DNA of 64,000 nucleotides from Panicum virgatum (GCF_016808335.1 NC_053137.1:5159904-5223903), one strand, 5' to 3'. Shown: positions 25,301-33,391, numbered from the stretch's first letter. Made by a program: numbers and translations. The notes: a model not told the origin generated them from the letters alone.

Positions 25301-28300
25301 GCTCTCGAGCCGAGCCGGCGGTGTACCACCCGCCAGTCATCCATCGGAATCTTCGACATATTCATCCCATGGTGACTCGGCGGATAGCGTCTCAGGCCGC
25401 GACTCTGCCACCGAGGGAGAGCCGCGGGTCTCTCCGGTACCCTCCTCTGTCCGCGACGCCCTGGCGGATCCTCACTGGCGTCGCGCGATGGAAGAGGAGT
25501 ACGCGGCTCTCCTTACCAACCAGACGTGGGATCTCGCGCCGCGTCCGTCTGGTTGCAATGTGGTCACTGGCAAGTGGATCTTGTTGGGTTTAGTCCCACA
25601 TTGGAAATTAATGTAGGGGGAGTACAACATATAAGACCAAGCAATCCTCACCTATCAGACTAGTCTTTTGGGTTGAGTTAGGCCCATTATCTTAATCCGT
25701 TGTGCTCCGTTATGTCTGGGCCTCCATATAGTTTCTAACAAGTGGTATCAGAGTCCATGGGCTAACAATCTCTTTCACACGTTGACGGGTGAGTCCGTTA
25801 TCTCCGTTCAATAGTCACATCTTTGTGACATTGGAGATGAAATTACTCTTGTGACGGGGGAGCTCGTTCGGATCCACATTTGGAGAGTTTAAAAAAAATT
25901 GGCATATCCGTTCGGATCTAAAAAAATACTTAAGGCCCGTGATGATGCCTTCTAATAGAAGATTTGGGCCCAATGTGTGACCGGGCGATATTGTTGGGTT
26001 TAGTCCCACATTGGAAATTAATGTAGGGGGAGTACAACATATAAGACCAAGCAATCCTCACCTATCAGACTAGTCTTTTGGGTTGAGTTAGGCCCAATAT
26101 CTTAATCCGTTGTGCTCCGTTATGTCTGGGCCTCTATATAGTTTTTAACAGATCTGGACGCATAAGCGTCGGGCTGATGGCACACTGGAGCGCTACAAGG
26201 CTCGCTGGGTTCTTCGGGGTTTCACCCAGCGGCCTGGTGTGGACTATGATGAGACCTTCAGTCCAGTGGTGAAGCCTGCTACTGTGTGCACGGTCCTCTC
26301 GCTCGCACTCTCTCGCTCCTGGCATGTGCACCAGCTGGATGTGAAGAATGCCTTTCTCCATAGCACTCTGTCAAAGACAGTCTACTGCAGTCAGCCAGCG
26401 GGATTTGTGGACTCGAGTCGTCTGGATATGGTCTGCCGGCTCAACAAGTCCCTCTATGGTCTGAAGCAGACTCCTCGGGCTTGGTACTCTCGGTTCGACA
26501 CGTTCTTGCTGACTTTGGGATTCACCGAGGTCAAGGCTGACACTTCTCTGTTCATCTACCGTCGTGGGGATGAGACTGCCTACCTGCTGCTCTATGTTGA
26601 TGATATTGTGCTCACCGCTTCCAGTCAGCAGCTGCTTGAGCGCATTATCTCCTCTCTGCAGCAGGAGTTTGCTATAAACGATCTTGGTCAGCTCCACCAC
26701 TTCTTGTGTGTTACTATTGAGACTCATCCGTCTGGTCTGTTCCTTAACCAGCAGCAGTATGCACTCGACATTCTGGAGCGGGCTGGGATGACTGATTGCA
26801 AGCCATGCTCCACTCCTGTCGATACTCGGGCGAAGCTGTCTGCTGATCTGGGTGATCCCGTGGCTGATCCTACTGTCTACCGGAGCCTTGCCGGTGCCTT
26901 GCAGTACCTCACCTTCACCCGGCCGGATCTCACCTATGCCGTTCAGCAGGTCTGTCTTCACATGCATGATCCCCGGGAGTCTCACATGCACTGAAGCGTC
27001 TCCTCCGCTATGTCCGTGGCACTGTTGGCTTCGGCTTGGTTCTTCACCGCTCTCCCACCTCTGGACTGGCTGCCCGGACACTCGCCGCTGACTGGACTGG
27101 CTGCCCGGACACTCGCCGCTCCACTTCCGGCTATGCCGTCTTCCTGGGCGGCAACCTTGTCTCCTGGTCGTCCAAGCGGCAGCCGGTTGTCTCCCGCTCT
27201 AGTGCTGAGGCGGAGTACCGTGCGGTCGCTAACGGCGTGGCGGAGACGTCCTGGCTCTGACAGCTCTTGGCGGAGCTATACAGCCCGCTCGCCAAGAGCA
27301 CGCTCGTCTACTGCGACAACGTCAGCGCCGTGTATCTCTCCACTAACCCCGTCCAGCATCAGCGGACGAAGTATGTGGGGATCGACTTGCACTTCGTGCG
27401 CGACAGGTTCGCCGTCGGCGATGTTCGGGTTCTCCATGTCCCGACCACCTCCCAGTTTGCCGACATCTTCACCAAGGGTCTTCCCTCCTCGACGTTCTAG
27501 GAGTTTCGCTCCAGCCTCAACGTAGCCAGTGGCTAGTTGTGGCTGCGGAGGGGTATTTGCCCTTTGTACTTTCTTTTTGTCCAGTCTTGAACACCGCTGC
27601 GACGGTAGTTCAGACTGCGGGGGGTGTTGGCTTTTTTGTTGTCCAGTCTTGAACACCGCTGCGCCGGTAGTTCAGACTGTGGGGGGGGGGTGTTGGTGTA
27701 TATTGAGCCCATGTATAGAGATCTATCTAGAGGCCCATGTATAGGAACTATATATCCCACCCTTCTAGGGTTTGGAGGAATACATCTAATTATTCCCTCC
27801 TACATTATGTACTGTGTGGTTAAATTTGTTTGCTTCTCTGTCGTTAAAACACTTTTTTTGCTTCAGGACCTCAATCTCTCTACAGAAAGGTTGACATCAA
27901 ATAAGGCTTTCACAAACAAGCTGTGGAATGCAGGCAAATTTTTGTTGCAGAATTTGCCTGATAGAAGTGATGTCTCGGCATGGGATGCTTTGTTAGCAAA
28001 TAAGGTTCCTAACTGAACTTCAAGTTGCACATGATGCATTCACTAAATTTATTCTATGTTTTAAACTGTTGCTAATATTTTTTTCATCTCTTATCCAGTA
28101 TGACACAGAAGCATCACTTCAGGAACTGCCATTGCCAGAATGCTGGGTGGTAAGTCCAGTGTTATGTTAAATTATCTGTCTTTTGTGCAGTTTGTTGATG
28201 AAAAGAATAAACTATAATCCAGGTTACAGGACTACATGGACTAATTGATAGGGTCAGCACAAGCTATGACAGGTTTTTCTTTGGAGATGCTGCTAGAGAA

Positions 28301-31177
28301 ATATATGATTTCTTTTGGGGGGATTTTGCTGATTGGTAAGATAATGGAGAACCCTAACGTGTCCAAACTTTACTTTAGAACCATTCGACATTTATGCCTC
28401 AGCCTGATGATGGAGTAGTTATTAGCCCATTGACAATGATGAGGTCAGAGGGGATAGGGGGCAGGGTGGAGAGATATCAGCAATGCTAAATATGTCCTAT
28501 TTCACCCTGTAAAATTGAGGAGAGCTTCCTATTGTTCTCATTGATGCTCATGTACTTCACTAAGTTCTCTAGTTCCATCCCTGCTTATTGTCGAGAAAAA
28601 TGCAAGTCTTGTTACTAACCTTGGGAATTTGGAAAGATAAGTAATAATCTGTAGAGATGGCCATGTCTTTATAGAGAGTCATATAGGAATATAAAGAGTC
28701 TCATCTGAATATGGTGAGACTCGTAGGAATATAGAGAGCCGTAACATGTCTAATGAGATCGAAACAAAACTAATTTTACTAACTTTTCTCTGAGTTGCTT
28801 GATGTAAATCTAATGAGATAAAAAAAACTAAAAGTTACTAACTTTTGTCTCACATTCAAATGGTCAATTTTTACTAGCTATTAACCAGGAGCTGAGGACT
28901 TTCTTCGCTAATAGCAATCCTTGAACTAAACTTATATGTGGTTTGATGCAAAGGCCTCTGCCCGTCTATGGAATTGTTTTTCCTATGGATAATTCATCTG
29001 TCTGTTTAGTCTTTTTTTGTGTATGTAGAATCCTTTTGACACAGTGCTTTATGAATGTCATGTCCCTGCTCTATAGGATTGGACAGAAGTTTTAGCTTTT
29101 GACTATTAACATGGAACTATGGAAGTACATAAGATCTCCCATGCTATTGTACTAAGTACATACTACTTCCGTTCCAAAATGTAAGAGGTTTTAGTTTTAC
29201 CAAGTTTATAGATATGTACAATATCAATTGAGTTCTATTAAATCCACCAAGAAACATGTCTCGATAGTGCCTTTATCTAGAGAAGTTTGACTTGGGACAA
29301 AACTAAAATCTCTTATGTTTTGGAACGGAGGAAGTATTACTGAATTATTGTGTTTTTTTGATAAATCTTGGATTTCAAATATAACAAATGGAAGTGGCTT
29401 CATTTGTTCATACAAAGAATTCATCAATTAATTTGTTCAGGTGTATCGAAGAGAAGTAATGTTCATTTTGATACTTAGAATTCATCAATTAATTCTCGTT
29501 CAGGTATATTGAGGCAAGCAAAACACGTCTCTACCACTCAGCTGACAAGTTAGCAGCTGCTAGAGCACAAAGTGTTCTGCTGTATGTGTTTGAAAACATA
29601 CTGAAGTTACTGCATCCCTTCATGCCGTTCGTTACTGAAGAATTATGGCAGGTATGAAGCATAACTGTCAAGTGTTACTTCAATAAATCTATGAAGCTCT
29701 CATCAGTATCATCAATAGAATATCGTTGTTCTTATTTCAGGCATTTCCATACAGAAAGCAAGCACTTATGGTTACTCCCTGGCCTACCACTGACCTTCCT
29801 AAGGATTTGAGGTCCATCAAAAGGTTTCAAAATCTGCAATCATTGGTAAAATTTTACACTTCGAGTTTTATAATATCAGTCCAAGATATGCTACAGTAAA
29901 TTGTAACTATTTATTTGATTTGACATTGTAATGACAGATAAGAGGAATCAGAAATGTTAGAGCAGAATACACTGTTGAGCCAGCAAAACGGATATCAGCT
30001 TCTGTTGTTGCTACTGCAGATGTCCTGGAATATGTATCGGTAAGTTTGCAGGTCTATTTATTTTGCAATTTTTCAAGCAGTTCCAAGCAGACATATATAA
30101 TTTTTTTGATAGCAGAGGAGCCTTAGCTGTTCAATCTATCTCCGTACTCAACTCAAAGTTGCTATAGAAAAATAAAAATGTGTAGTTCTGAGTTTAGGCA
30201 AGCTGTTGCGCTTTTCACAGCTTACCTGCATCTTGACTGTGGAAACCCTGCAAGGCTGTAACTGGTATTGGAATTTATGATTAAACGATAACATTCTGAA
30301 TTATTGTTTTTTGTTGCACACGTGGTTTTTACAAATGTGTTGTAGCGATATGCCTCGTCACAGCAAACATTGGCTAAACATATCATTGCATTTTCTTCAA
30401 CAAACTTTGAGAAGCCAAAGTGTTAGTTCACTAGTATAATTGCTTATTCTTATAATTAAAACCACTTGATGAACGAGAAGTGGCTCAACCATAAAGGTTC
30501 TTTCGAGACAGTAACTGGGTCAACTCTGCTGCTGCAGTGCCAAGGATTGTAATTTAGCTCTTTGCTTTTCAGTTGAGGAAACACTTTACCATTCTTTCTA
30601 GCGTCCCCTTCTTTTTTTCACCATGACATATATGTTTATGCCTGCAGAAGGAGAAGCAGGTCCTGGCTTTACTTTCAAAGCTTGATGTTCAGAATGTGCA
30701 TTTTACTGAATCAGCACCAGGTATGCCCCTTGTACCTGTTCTAAGTTCAATCATAGCCCTTCTTTATGCAGTTTTCCAACAACAATCTGTATCCACGTTT
30801 ACCAGGTGATGCAAACCAGTCTGTTCACATTGTTGCTGATGACGGTCTGGAAGCCTATCTACCTTTGGCTGACATGGTTGATGTGTCCGAGGAGGTTAAG
30901 CGGCTGTCCAAGCGCCTCTCTAAGATGCAGTCAGAGTATGATGCTCTCATGGCCCGCCTCAACTCCCAAAGTGTACGTTTGCTCATTTCTGCTTGTTTCA
31001 CTGATATTATTCAAAAAACACCTTGCATGTTAATGTACTTCTTCCATGCTGTAGTTTGTAGAAAAGGCTCCTGAAGATATTGTTCGTGGAGTTCGTGAAA
31101 AAGCGTCCGAGGCTGAGGAGAAGATCTCTCTCACTAAGAATCGGCTTGCATTTCTGCAATCAACTGTCTCAACGTAA
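2154..31177 (+). CDS. EMB2247: Valyl-tRNA synthetase, organellar type (3' part, 20 exons in window)
   Basis: A class I synthetase that charges tRNA-Val with valine; the bacterial-type sequence suggests plastid and/or mitochondrial action. Exons: 2154-2206, 2391-2458, 2717-2792, 2915-2998, 3644-3792, 18536-18653, 18744-18860, 19007-19227, 19828-19917, 20013-20124, 20777-20887, 27867-28004, 28099-28149, 28223-28335, 29504-29651, 29741-29845, 29938-30039, 30648-30720, 30806-30972, 31055-31177. All junctions are GT-AG and phases join without a break (2219 nt, 738 residues plus TAA). Visible motifs: [15 protein letters not shown], editing-domain [10 protein letters not shown] (exon 3), [14 protein letters not shown] (exon 8), the KMSKS variant [10 protein letters not shown] (exon 11), [13 protein letters not shown] in the anticodon-binding domain, and a charged coiled-coil arm in exons 19-20. 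The HIGH motif and transit peptide lie upstream of the window. Introns 5 (14.7 kb) and 11 (7 kb) are swollen by retrotransposons. The symbol is by resemblance to the Arabidopsis plastid enzyme. Confidence 0.95.
3818..4003 (+). mobile_element. tRNA-derived SINE, 5' half (split by Copia B)
   Basis: RNA polymerase III promoter boxes are visible: an A box TAGCCGGACTGG near 3833 and a B box GAGTTCGACTCC near 3877. The element continues at 15335 after the Copia B insertion. A 13-bp target duplication TTCTTTTCAAACT flanks the whole SINE at 3805-3817 and 15439-15451. It lies in intron 5 of the valyl-tRNA synthetase gene. The length without Copia B is about 290 bp. Confidence 0.85.
4004..4256 (-). repeat. 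3' LTR of Copia B
   Basis: TG...CA ends on the minus strand (the outer base is changed from T to C at the TGTAAG end). It contains a 34-base G run at 4141-4174 where the partner LTR has 11. Confidence 0.9.
4251..5171 (-). pseudogene. Copia B, distal RT and RNase H
   Basis: This continues the RT interrupted by Copia [69 protein letters not shown] and [16 protein letters not shown], ending just before the LTR. The frame is open across this segment, but it has lost a few codons ([11 protein letters not shown] lacks the ANGV present in relatives) and is separated from its upstream part. Confidence 0.88.
5172..5507 (-). repeat. 3' LTR of Copia C
   Basis: 336 bp, identical by eye to the 5' LTR. 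It is preceded on the minus strand by the polypurine tract at 5508-5518. Confidence 0.95.
5508..5518 (-). promoter_or_regulatory. Polypurine tract of Copia C
   Basis: Minus-strand TAGGGGGAGAA directly abuts the 3' LTR and would prime plus-strand synthesis. Its first three bases are the stop codon of the polyprotein. Confidence 0.85.
5516..10453 (-). CDS. Copia gag-pol polyprotein (1645 aa, intact)
   Basis: A single open frame from ATG at 10453 ([10 protein letters not shown]) to TAG at 5516-5518. In order: an Ala/Glu/Arg-rich N terminus, probably coiled coil; gag core ([19 protein letters not shown]); CCHC zinc knuckle [14 protein letters not shown] at residues 471-484; protease with [11 protein letters not shown], catalytic Asp552; integrase with Asp747 (HGDLCGP), Asp810 (TDNGGEF) and Glu846 (NGVVERRNQ), a DD35E spacing; RT with YVDDLVITG at 1323-1331; RNase H with YSDSDHAGD near 1485 and SSCEAEYIA. 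This is the usual Ty1/copia order and the length fits the family. The G+C-rich codon use differs from the host exons. No disabling change is visible in the motifs. Confidence 0.95.
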   Translation of the reverse strand: MSDAPSQRSVASSARRQRDAELAAAEERRRATAQAAAAAARAARLAAAELAAARAEVEAEEAEDAARAAEVEVETLRGSLSGSIAGDATADEDLRSWRGRERGSGTTRWAASPPRGDGLDGGRRPAAVQGPARSGGGLDGGCAGSAGPATVQCGRAPGGGGRSPGGGAQGGGGATGGGAQGGGGAPGWGVRGRRPRLPRPPGGGQGRRSRRGWPTPPRPTTSRGRSHGGEAPGAAHVGGSPVHGDVGYNEDRRALDALIAAAPSEMQFTLSKKRTAKEAWDSIAAARIGSDRARKTTLQALRKEWENLAFKPGEDVDDFALRLNTLLQKVVQFGDDTYDEERAVEKLFRCVPERYRQTARSIESLLDLSTMTIEEAIGRLKVVDSDEPQPPSGGISIGGKLHLTQEQWEARRGDRRRGEPSSSTGGRKRGKPRKGRGGAQAGARGRAEGGARGDAQGGAADRPKAARDDACHNCGRPGHWARDCPQRRRGGQAHVAEAQPDDEPALFLLHGDMEPHPTAPPVTALLHLDEPRARILLGNGSDDDRVDGWYLDSGATHHMTGRREFFSDLDVDVGGSVRFGDSSAVEIKGVGSVIFTAKSGEHRMLTGVYYIPALRNSIISLGQLDESGSRVVIDSGVLRIWDHRRQLLARVVRGKNRLYILHVGVAQPLCLAARRDDEAWQWHERFGHLHFEALKRLGAKEMVRGLPCLDHVEQLCDVCVLTKQRRHSFPQQASFRAKERLELVHGDLCGPVTPVTPGGRRYFLLLVDDLSRFMWVMILGSKGEAADAIRRAQAAAEAESGRKLRVLRTDNGGEFTAAEFAAYCVDEGIQRHYSAPYSPQQNGVVERRNQTVVGMARALLKQRGMPAVFWGEAVVTAVYILNRSPTKALDGMTPYEAWHGRKPAVSHLRVFGCLAFAKELGHIGKLDDRSTPGVFIGYAAGSKAYRILDPETQRVRTARDVVFDEGRGWAWDKAVDDGSAPTCDDFTVEYVHFEGAGGVGSSSSPSVPTPVPEPPPTPAPATPAAPRPSATTPAAPSSSAAPPQPATPRTPVPIATPPGPSTSTPARAEHSPVEFATPLSHDEERVDAYHDGEPLRYRTMEDLLGDQPVPGLVPHDLEAQLHLACDDGEPRSFAEAEGHAAWRAAMQSEMDAVEKNRTWELADLPRGHRAITLKWVFKLKRDEAGTVVKHKARLVARGFVQQEGVDFDDAFAPVARMESVRLLLALAAQEGWRVHHMDVKSAFLNGDLKEEVYVHQPPGFAIPGKEGKVLRLRKALYGLRQAPRAWNAKLDSTLKGMGFEQSPHEAAIYRRGKGGNALLVGVYVDDLVITGTKDAEVAVFKEEMKATFQMSDLGPLSFYLGIEVHQDDSGITLRQTAYAKRVVELAGLTDCNPALTPMEERLKLSRDSTAEEVDATQYRRLVGSLRYLAHTRPDLAFSVGYVSRFMQRPTTEHQQAVKRIIRYVAGTLDHGLHYPRCPGAAHFVGYSDSDHAGDIDTSKSTSGILFFLGECLVSWQSVKQQVVALSSCEAEYIAASTASTQALWLARLLGDLLGRDIGAVELRVDSKSALALAKNPVFHERSKHIRVRYHFIRGCLEDGSIKASYINTKDQLADLLTKPLGRIKFLELCSRIGMVQSSHKTTHKT
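10692..10704 (-). promoter_or_regulatory. Primer-binding site of Copia C (initiator Met tRNA)
   Basis: Minus-strand TGGTATCAGAGCC, two bases inside the 5' LTR. It is the complement of the plant initiator-Met tRNA 3' end and primes minus-strand DNA synthesis. Confidence 0.92.
10707..11042 (-). repeat. 5' LTR of Copia C
   Basis: 336 bp, minus-strand TGATGGATAAG to CTTCTAACA; by eye identical to 5172-5507. Confidence 0.95.
11043..14996 (-). pseudogene. Copia B gag-protease-integrase-RT, frameshifted
   Basis: From the ATG at 14996 the gag runs through an Ala/Glu-rich start, shifts frame near 14750, and continues with [26 protein letters not shown] and [12 protein letters not shown]. After another shift near 13990 come a Gln/Ala-rich stretch, the protease [12 protein letters not shown], the integrase zinc region ([11 protein letters not shown]) and core ([26 protein letters not shown]). 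Further shifts follow near 12400 and 11550, and a stop ends LERYRAR. RT resumes with [19 protein letters not shown] sequence up to [12 protein letters not shown], where Copia C is inserted. Breaks in several places make this a pseudogene. Confidence 0.88.
15102..15329 (-). repeat. 5' LTR of Copia B
   Basis: Begins TGTTAGCAAGG and ends CTTACA on the minus strand, next to the primer-binding site at 15094-15101. It pairs with 4004-4256. Confidence 0.9.
15335..15438 (+). mobile_element. tRNA-derived SINE, 3' half
   Basis: This continues the SINE interrupted at 4003: a GC-rich body followed by a T-rich tail, ending at the right copy of the 13-bp duplication (15439-15451). The bases 15330-15334 are the duplicated target of Copia B. 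Confidence 0.82.
15452..15929 (+). other. Residual intron 5 sequence of the synthetase gene
   Basis: AT-rich, non-repetitive-looking sequence between the SINE duplication and Copia D. I see no gene or mobile element in it. Confidence 0.6.
15930..16277 (-). repeat. 3' LTR of Copia D
   Basis: 348 bp with TG...CA ends. It resembles Copia C's LTR in its first 60 bases and in its internal repeats of a GATGCTGTCCTAG type. Confidence 0.9.
16286..17842 (-). pseudogene. Copia D gag fused to RNase H remnant
   Basis: The ATG at 17842 starts the same gag as Copia C ([16 protein letters not shown]), but frameshifts occur near 17500 and 16830. The frame then meets a deletion at about 16540: gag sequence just before the zinc knuckle is joined to RNase H sequence beginning [20 protein letters not shown], which runs to the same C terminus as Copia C (KTTHKT). 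No functional protease, integrase or RT remains. Confidence 0.9.
18012..18358 (-). repeat. 5' LTR of Copia D
   Basis: 347 bp, pairs with 15930-16277. It ends beside the primer-binding site at 17997-18009. Confidence 0.9.
19315..19343 (+). repeat. 29-base G homopolymer in intron 8
   Basis: Uninterrupted G run 88 bases after the 5' splice site of intron 8 of the synthetase gene. It could form G-quadruplexes on the sense RNA or be a length artefact of sequencing. Confidence 0.8.
20375..20482 (+). repeat. 54-bp tandem duplication in intron 10
   Basis: Two apparently identical 54-base copies (20375-20428 and 20429-20482) of a unit starting CATAAGACCCCCCTAAAAG, in intron 10 of the synthetase gene. 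Confidence 0.9.
20924..21038 (+). repeat. 5' LTR of Copia E
   Basis: Starts TGTTGGTGTATATTG and ends CCCTCCTACA, immediately followed by TGGTATCATTAG, the start of an initiator-Met primer-binding site. Confidence 0.9.
21051..22101. mobile_element. Solo LTR (probably gypsy) inside the leader of Copia E
   Basis: A 1051-bp non-coding block with ends TGTCGTGG and TACCGACA is flanked by a perfect 5-bp duplication ATTAG (21046-21050, 22102-22106). No second LTR or coding interior is present, so it is a solo LTR left by recombination. Removing it and one ATTAG restores the Copia E primer-binding region. The gypsy assignment is from general resemblance to grass gypsy LTRs. Confidence 0.88.
22152..27536 (+). 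pseudogene. Copia E gag-pol, multiply broken
   Basis: Gag is recognisable by [18 protein letters not shown] and [20 protein letters not shown]. The protease reads [12 protein letters not shown], with the catalytic Asp-Ser-Gly changed to Glu-Leu-Gly. A stop replaces the Trp before HRRLGHPG near 24117, and another stop (TAG, 24438-24440) lies in the integrase core; [10 protein letters not shown] and SPQNGKAEQ follow. The RT start is split by a TRIM after [11 protein letters not shown] continues with [10 protein letters not shown], and RNase H has a 31-bp tandem duplication (27063-27124), a stop near 27258 and another near 27498. It is not functional. Confidence 0.9.
25582..26150 (+). mobile_element. 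TRIM (miniature LTR retroelement) inside Copia E pol
   Basis: 569 bp with 159-bp direct terminal repeats (25582-25740 and 25992-26150) that differ at only three positions, flanked by a perfect GATCT duplication (25577-25581, 26151-26155). Just inside the left repeat is TGGTATCAGAGTCC (from 25743), an initiator-Met-type primer-binding site; a purine-rich stretch precedes the right repeat. The interior of about 250 bp has no coding capacity. These are the defining features of a TRIM. The orientation follows from the primer site. Confidence 0.95.
27691..27804 (+). repeat. 3' LTR of Copia E
   Basis: Partner of 20924-21038, preceded by a G-rich polypurine tract at 27680-27690. Confidence 0.9.
28336..29162 (+). 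other. Intron 14 of the synthetase gene, left of the MITE
   Basis: AT-rich non-coding sequence with short degenerate duplications (AATCTAATGAGAT-type near 28760 and 28806). I see no gene. Confidence 0.6.
29163..29334. mobile_element. Stowaway MITE in intron 14
   Basis: 172 bp with about 30-bp imperfect inverted ends (CTACTTCCGTTCCAAAAT at the left, matching the complement of the GGAACGGAGGAAG end) and TA duplications at 29161-29162 and 29335-29336. These are hallmarks of Tc1/mariner-type Stowaway elements. It is non-coding. Confidence 0.88.
30040..30647 (+). other. Intron 17 of the synthetase gene
   Basis: 608 bp of AT-rich intron between exons 17 and 18; nothing else recognised. Confidence 0.7.
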
Positions 31178-31256
31178 ATACAGAAATTGACAGTAGCAGA
31201 TGCTTCCGGAATGCTATTTTGATCGATGAGGCTGGGGAAAAACTGGTTGTTTAATA

Positions 31257-31497
31257 CTCCCTCCATTCACTTTTGATAACTATATTTCAAAAACTTAAAT
31301 GTTAAAAAATGATAGCTATATTTCCTATTGGCATGGGTTGTGGCAATAAATAACACTAGTTACAAGGAGTTTCCAATTAAACCATTGGAGTACCAACAAA
31401 AAAGTTTGTTGCATTTATTAGATTGATAAGCACACTTGTGATGCCCTTGGTCATTGTGTCATATGAAAATATATGAATCAAAACTGAATGGAAGGAG
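31257..31497. mobile_element. Stowaway MITE just downstream of the synthetase stop codon
   Basis: 241 bp with long inverted ends (CTCCCTCCATTCACTTTTGA against the complement of CAAAACTGAATGGAAGGAG) and TA on each side (31255-31256, 31498-31499). It begins 80 bp after the TAA and carries AATAAA at 31345-31350, so it may lie in the 3' UTR. Confidence 0.88.
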
Positions 31498-31699
31498 TAG
31501 TAGTTGCGGTTAAAGGATCTCACATATTACCAACAAGTGCAGTCATGGCCGGATTCTGCAGCTACTAGGTCCAGCAGCAGCTCACGGAAATACTTAACAA
31601 TTCCCATGTGTTCTGCCCCAGAAAACTTGCAGCATACGATTTTTTTTCTCCTTTTTGAATATTCTTGCTGCATTTTTTTTTTGCTTGCTTGGGCTTGAC

Positions 31700-31814
31700 T
31701 GTAGGGGAGAATGAGTAGCGTGTATTCCTCCAAATTTTAAAAGGGTGGGTATATAGTAGTTGTACATGGGTCTTAACACCTGGGCTATATGGGCCACTCA
31801 CACATACACCAACA
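31700..31814 (-). repeat. 3' LTR of Copia F
   Basis: 115 bp, TGTTGGTGTATGTGT to TCCCCTACA on the minus strand, the same length and ends as the Copia E LTRs. Confidence 0.85.
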
Positions 31815-31910
31815 CCCCCCTCCCCGCGTGCAGTCTGAACTACCTGCGCAGAGGAGTTCAAGACTGGACAAAAAAAAATACACAGATCAAACACCTCCCC
31901 GCAGTCACAA

Positions 31911-33391
31911 TTAACCACCTGCTATGTTGAGGCTGGAGCGAAACTCCGAGAAAGTCGAGGAGGGGAGATCCTTGGTGAAGATGTCAGCAAACTGGGAGGT
32001 GGTCGGGACATGGAGGACCCGAACATCACCGATAGCGACCCAGTCACAAACGAAGTGCAAGTCGATCTCCACATGTTTCGTCCGCTGATGCTGAACGGGG
32101 TTAGTGGAGAGGTACACGGCGTTGACGTTGTTGCAGTAGACGAGCGTGCTCTTGGCGAGCAGACTATGGAGCTCCGCCAAGACCTGTCGTAGCCAGGACG
32201 CCTCCGCCACGCCGTTAGCGACAGCACGGTACTCCGCCTTGGCACTGAAGCATCGGTGTAGACAACCAGCTCAGCAGCGGGAGAGCGGTGAAGAACTAGG
32301 CCGAAGTTAACAGTGCCACGGACGTAGTGGAGTAGACGCTTCAGCGCAGCAAGATGTGACTCTCGGGGATCATGCATATGAAGGCAAACCTGCTGAACGG
32401 CATATGTGAGGTCCGGCCTGGTGAAAGTGAGGTACTGCAAGGCACCGGCAAGACTCTGGTAGGCAGTAGGATCAGCCACGGTATCATCCAGATCAGCAGA
32501 CAGCTTCGCCGGAGTGTCGACAGGAGTGGAGCATGGCTTGCAATCAGTCATCTCAGCCCGCTATAGAATATCAAGAGCATACTGCCGCTAGTGAAGGAGA
32601 AGGCCAGACGGACTAGGCTCAACAGTGACACCCAGGAAGTGATGGAGCTGATCAAGATCCTTCATAGCAAACTCCTGCTGCAGATAGGAGATGATGCGCT
32701 GAAGCAACTGCTGACTGGAGGCTGTGAGCACAATGTCATCAACATAAAGTAGCAGGTAGGCAGCCTCATCCCCACGGCGGTAGATGAACAGAGAAGTGTC
32801 AAACTTGGCCTCGGTGAACCCCAATGTCAGCAAGAACGTGGCAAACCGAGAATACCAAGCCCGAGGAGCCTGCTTCAGACCATAGAGAGTGTTGAGGCGG
32901 CAGACCATGTCCGGACGACTAGAGTCCACAAATCTCGCTGGCTGACTGCAGTAGACTGTCTCTAACAGAGTGCCATGGAGAAACACATTCTTCACATCCA
33001 GCTGGTGCACAGACCAAGAGCGAGAGAGAGCGAGCGAGAGGACCGTGCGCACAGTAGCAGGCTTCACCACTGGGCTGAAGGTCTCATCGTAGTTCACACT
33101 AGGCCGCTGGGTGAAACCCCGGAGAACCCAGCGAGCCTTATAGCGATCCAGTGTGCCATCATCCCGACGCTTATGCGTTCAGATCCACTTGCCAGTGACC
33201 ACATTGCAACCAGACGGACGCGGCACGAGGTCCCACGTTTGGTTGGCAAGAAGAGCCACGTACTCCTCTTCCATCGCGCGACGCCAGTGAGAATCTGTCA
33301 AGGCGTCGCGGACAGAGGAGGGTACCGGAGAGATCCACGGCTCTCCCTCGGTGACGGAGAGAGTCGCGGGCTGAGAAGCCATCTGCCGAGT
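31911..33391 (-). pseudogene. Copia F RT and RNase H, broken
   Basis: From 33400 downward: the N-terminal RT region ([29 protein letters not shown]), then [51 protein letters not shown], a stop near 32590, [20 protein letters not shown], a deletion near 32255 that removes the [14 protein letters not shown] region of RNase H, and [21 protein letters not shown] with ADIFTKDLPSSTF. Stops, frameshifts and the deletion make it non-functional. Confidence 0.87.

Larger units (their letters stand above)
20924..27804 (+). mobile_element. Copia E: short-LTR retrotransposon with two nested insertions
   Basis: The 115-bp LTRs (20924-21038 and 27691-27804) are flanked by a perfect TTATG duplication (20919-20923 and 27805-27809). 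The interior reads on the plus strand, the same direction as the synthetase gene, and fills most of intron 11. A solo LTR (21051-22101) sits in the primer-binding site and a TRIM (25582-26150) sits in the pol region. The two LTRs differ at about ten positions, so this is an older insertion. Copia F is the same family. Confidence 0.93.
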
